NCBI GenBank assembly: GCA_947629425.1
Contig: CANRDR010000002.1
Span: 1 to 22,947 of the forward strand
DNA from: an uncultured Bacilli bacterium
GTDB taxonomy: Bacteria > Bacillota_I > Bacilli_A > RF39 > UBA660
DNA: 22,947 bases
Direction of reading: 5' to 3'
Made by a program: the position numbers and the translations under genes. A model generated the notes under the pieces. It was not told the origin of the DNA and searched no databases. It saw nothing but the letters and a program-made list of their open reading frames with translations. Shown piece after piece: positions 21,669 through 22,947 of this stretch. Positions within the stretch are counted from its first letter, which is position 1; each line of letters begins with the position of its first letter.

Positions 21669-22277
21669 TTACTTAGATATAATCTTTTTTTGCCAACTTT
21701 TTTTATTACATTTAGGACATTTCATATATCTTGTTCTTCCATAATGCATAGCAAAAAATACACTTTTAAAAGTAGGAATGTATTTATAATGACATTTTTC
21801 ACATTCATAATACCCTGCAATTTGTTCAATTCTTATTGCATAACTAATTCCAATTACAAATGGTATAACTCCTATAATAATTAATATAATTCTTAGCCAA
21901 TATTGCATATTAATAAATGATGCAATAAAAATACAAGCAAGCATAATAATAGATACAATTACAGAAATAAATATTTCCATTGCTAATAATTCTTTATCTC
22001 TTTGTTCCTTAATTCTTGTTATTTCAAGTAAATTTTCTTCAAGTTTTTTCTCATTATCTTTCATATCTACAATTTTACCACTAAATAGATCATTTATAGT
22101 AATATCAAGTATTTTACACAATTGTGGCATATTACTAGCATCAGGCAAACAAACACCATTTTCCCATTTTGATATTGCCCTATCACTAACACCAAGCATT
22201 TCTGATAATTCATTTTGCGTTATGTTTTTTTCTTTTCGTTTTTCACTTATAAATTTACCTATTTTAATTTGATTCAT
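21669..22277 (-). CDS. XRE regulator with two membrane helices and zinc ribbon
   Basis: A 202-residue protein. Residues 1-66 are an XRE/HTH_3 domain (NITQNELSEMLGVSDRAISK, then WENGVCLPD). A charged linker helix (70-98) follows, then two membrane helices (about 102-122 and 128-148). The C-terminal zinc ribbon has CEKC (C159, C162) and CPKC (C187, C190). The HTH and the ribbon should both be cytoplasmic, given two membrane passes. This layout is common in Firmicutes regulators found near small membrane proteins, but targets are rarely known. The start ATG has AAAGGAG upstream. A TATAGT -10-like element lies near 22305. The next gene upstream encodes a 59-residue membrane protein, separated by a terminator, so the two are probably separate transcripts. 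Confidence 0.8.
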   Translation of the reverse strand: MNQIKIGKFISEKRKEKNITQNELSEMLGVSDRAISKWENGVCLPDASNMPQLCKILDITINDLFSGKIVDMKDNEKKLEENLLEITRIKEQRDKELLAMEIFISVIVSIIMLACIFIASFINMQYWLRIILIIIGVIPFVIGISYAIRIEQIAGYYECEKCHYKYIPTFKSVFFAMHYGRTRYMKCPKCNKKSWQKKIISK

Positions 22278-22347
22278 GTAGTTTCTCCTTTCATGAATTA
22301 ACTATACAATAAATAATTAAAAATTAACACGAACTAAGAGTTGAGTT

Positions 22348-22401
22348 AAAAAATAATGATTTATTAAATCAATATTTTTTACAAAAAGCTCATTATTTTT
22401 T
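22348..22401 (-). terminator. Long inverted repeat ending the small membrane-protein gene
   Basis: AAAAAATAATGA (22348-22359) and TCATTATTTTTT (22390-22401) are exact reverse complements. The stop codon of the 59-residue gene lies in the right arm. On the minus strand the structure ends in TTTTTT. A perfect 15-bp palindrome (22357-22371) partly overlaps it and could form a competing fold. Confidence 0.6.
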
Positions 22402-22572
22402 CTTATGACATCTTATAAATTCTTCTAAAGCAAAAAATATCCAAAATATCCCTGACCATAAAATAGAATTTACTTTAGGATCCATAAAAATATAATCAAC
22501 AAAAAACCATAAAGCAGCAACTAAACACCACATAGCAGAATTATATTTTTCAAAAATATTATTTTTTTTCAT
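22393..22572 (-). CDS. 59-residue membrane protein
   Basis: A short gene with a strong ribosome site (AGAAAGGAG, 7 nt before the ATG at 22572-22570) and a TAA stop. The product starts MKKNNIFEKYNSAMWCLVAA. It has two hydrophobic segments (about 14-30 and 36-48) rich in Trp and Phe, separated by a short MDPKVNS turn, and a basic end (RCHKKK). This is a two-helix hairpin with both ends probably inside. An extended -10 promoter (22624-22632) and a terminator (22348-22401) frame it, so it is a complete transcription unit. I do not recognise the family. Confidence 0.65.
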   Translation of the reverse strand: MKKNNIFEKYNSAMWCLVAALWFFVDYIFMDPKVNSILWSGIFWIFFALEEFIRCHKKK

Positions 22573-22623
22573 GAATATACTCCTTTCTAATAGTTACAAA
22601 GATTTAACTTTGCTTACGATTCA

Positions 22624-22632
22624 ATCATATCA
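22624..22632 (-). promoter_or_regulatory. Extended -10 promoter of the small membrane-protein gene
   Basis: On the minus strand TGATATGAT (22632-22624) fits the extended -10 form TGnTATnAT, with one change from the consensus hexamer. The leader before the ATG is about 45 nt. Confidence 0.5.
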
Positions 22633-22775
22633 CTTTTTTATATAGTTATTAATTAATTTATTAAAAAATTACATAAATATATTTAATAATGTATCAGTTA
22701 TATTTCAAGTTTATATATTTATAATATAGTATTACGTTATAGATTAAATTTATTTTATTTGCATATAATATTATT

Positions 22776-22791
22776 GCAAGTTAATACTTGC
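22776..22791. repeat. Small inverted repeat GCAAGT/ACTTGC
   Basis: GCAAGT (22776-22781) and ACTTGC (22786-22791) are exact reverse complements with a 4-nt gap, about 19 bp upstream of a promoter-like sequence. It is a possible operator. The rest of 22633-22809 is AT-rich with no gene that I can support. Confidence 0.3.
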
Positions 22792-22809
22792 TAATTTGCT
22801 TCAAAAGTA

Positions 22810-22838
22810 TTGACTTCCAAGGTAAATTATAATATATT
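22810..22838 (+). promoter_or_regulatory. Sigma-A-like promoter reading into the right-edge repeats
   Basis: TTGACT (22810-22815), a 17-bp spacer and TATATT (22833-22838) make a good promoter, each box one base from consensus. Transcription would begin near 22845 and run through the repeat units and out of the window. No gene start lies between it and the edge. Confidence 0.55.
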
Positions 22839-22871
22839 ATTATTGCATTCGAAAAAGGTGCACTAATAAAT

Positions 22872-22897
22872 AAATGTTAATCGCTTCTAGGTGGTGC
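22872..22897. repeat. 26-nt repeat unit, copy 1
   Basis: This copy begins AAATGTTAATCGCTTC and ends GTGGTGC, with the triplet TAG between. Copy 2 (22922-22947) is identical apart from that triplet (CGA). The period is 50 nt. A degenerate partial unit (GGTGC ... AATAAATG) may precede it at about 22857-22876. The sequence is much richer in G and C than the surrounding DNA. Confidence 0.75.
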
Positions 22898-22921
22898 GAG
22901 CAATAAATGATCCTAGTCGTG

Positions 22922-22947
22922 AAATGTTAATCGCTTCCGAGTGGTGC
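22922..22947. repeat. 26-nt repeat unit, copy 2, cut by the window edge
   Basis: It matches 22872-22897 at 23 of 26 positions; all three differences are adjacent (CGA for TAG). It ends exactly at the window edge, so the array probably continues. Confidence 0.75.

Noticed and set aside
22845..22947. CRISPR array with leader
   Set aside because: The units are only 26 nt with a 50-nt period and differ at three adjacent bases, whereas CRISPR repeats are longer and nearly identical. No cas gene is present. A short window tail cannot exclude it, but tandem structured repeats fit better.
22872..22947. T-box riboswitch
   Set aside because: AGGTGGTGCGAGC loosely resembles the T-box core, but the ACC of the TGGNACC bulge is missing, no stem I was found, and the element is repeated every 50 nt.

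Overview
The window is very AT-rich DNA from a Gram-positive, low-GC bacterium. Evidence for this is A/T-ending codons, strong GGAGG-type ribosome binding sites, prepilin and CotJ-type genes, U-tailed terminators, and RpoZ of Firmicutes size. TGA is used as a stop codon (for example at 14094-14096 and 15945-15947) and TGG encodes Trp, so the code is the standard bacterial one, not the Mycoplasma code. My inference is an uncultured, gut-type member of the Bacilli (RF39/Erysipelotrichia-like). No sequence search was possible.

Left part (1-6100, minus strand): a cell-surface operon. It encodes a membrane-anchored adhesin-like protein (InlB-type repeat, two Big_2 domains, Thr-rich stalk), a 1370-residue secreted protein with four ~150-residue repeats and two beta-helix regions, and a membrane-anchored extracytoplasmic thioredoxin-like protein. 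The large protein has exactly six cysteines in three close pairs, which suggests that the thioredoxin-like protein is its folding partner. A partial gene leaves the window at the left edge.

6180-10850: a minus-strand operon of a membrane-bound XRE regulator, a Fic protein and a TtcA-like PP-loop tRNA-thiolation enzyme; then rpoZ; then a divergent, orphan MvaI/BcnI-type nuclease with no methyltransferase beside it; tRNA-Pro(TGG); and a solitary type IV prepilin-like protein.

10939-15783: a tightly overlapping minus-strand lipid operon (PlsC-like, acyl-CoA ligase, PlsC-like) ending in an Ogg-type DNA glycosylase. It is preceded by a two-gene cotJ operon in which CotJA and CotJB appear fused, followed by the di-manganese catalase-like CotJC.

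15945-19605: a MerR regulator with a 19-bp-spacer promoter overlaps a VirD4/TraG-like protein that has lost its canonical Walker A motif. Next is a putative cysteine-peptidase-like gene flanked by a perfect 24-bp direct repeat, and then a divergent pair of membrane proteins (PF06541-type and UPF0316).

19654-22947: a protein-kinase-like gene, tRNA-Arg(ACG), a nucleotidyltransferase, an XRE/zinc-ribbon membrane protein, and a 59-residue membrane protein. At the right edge there is a promoter-like sequence leading into the first units of an unexplained ~50-nt-period repeat that runs out of the window.
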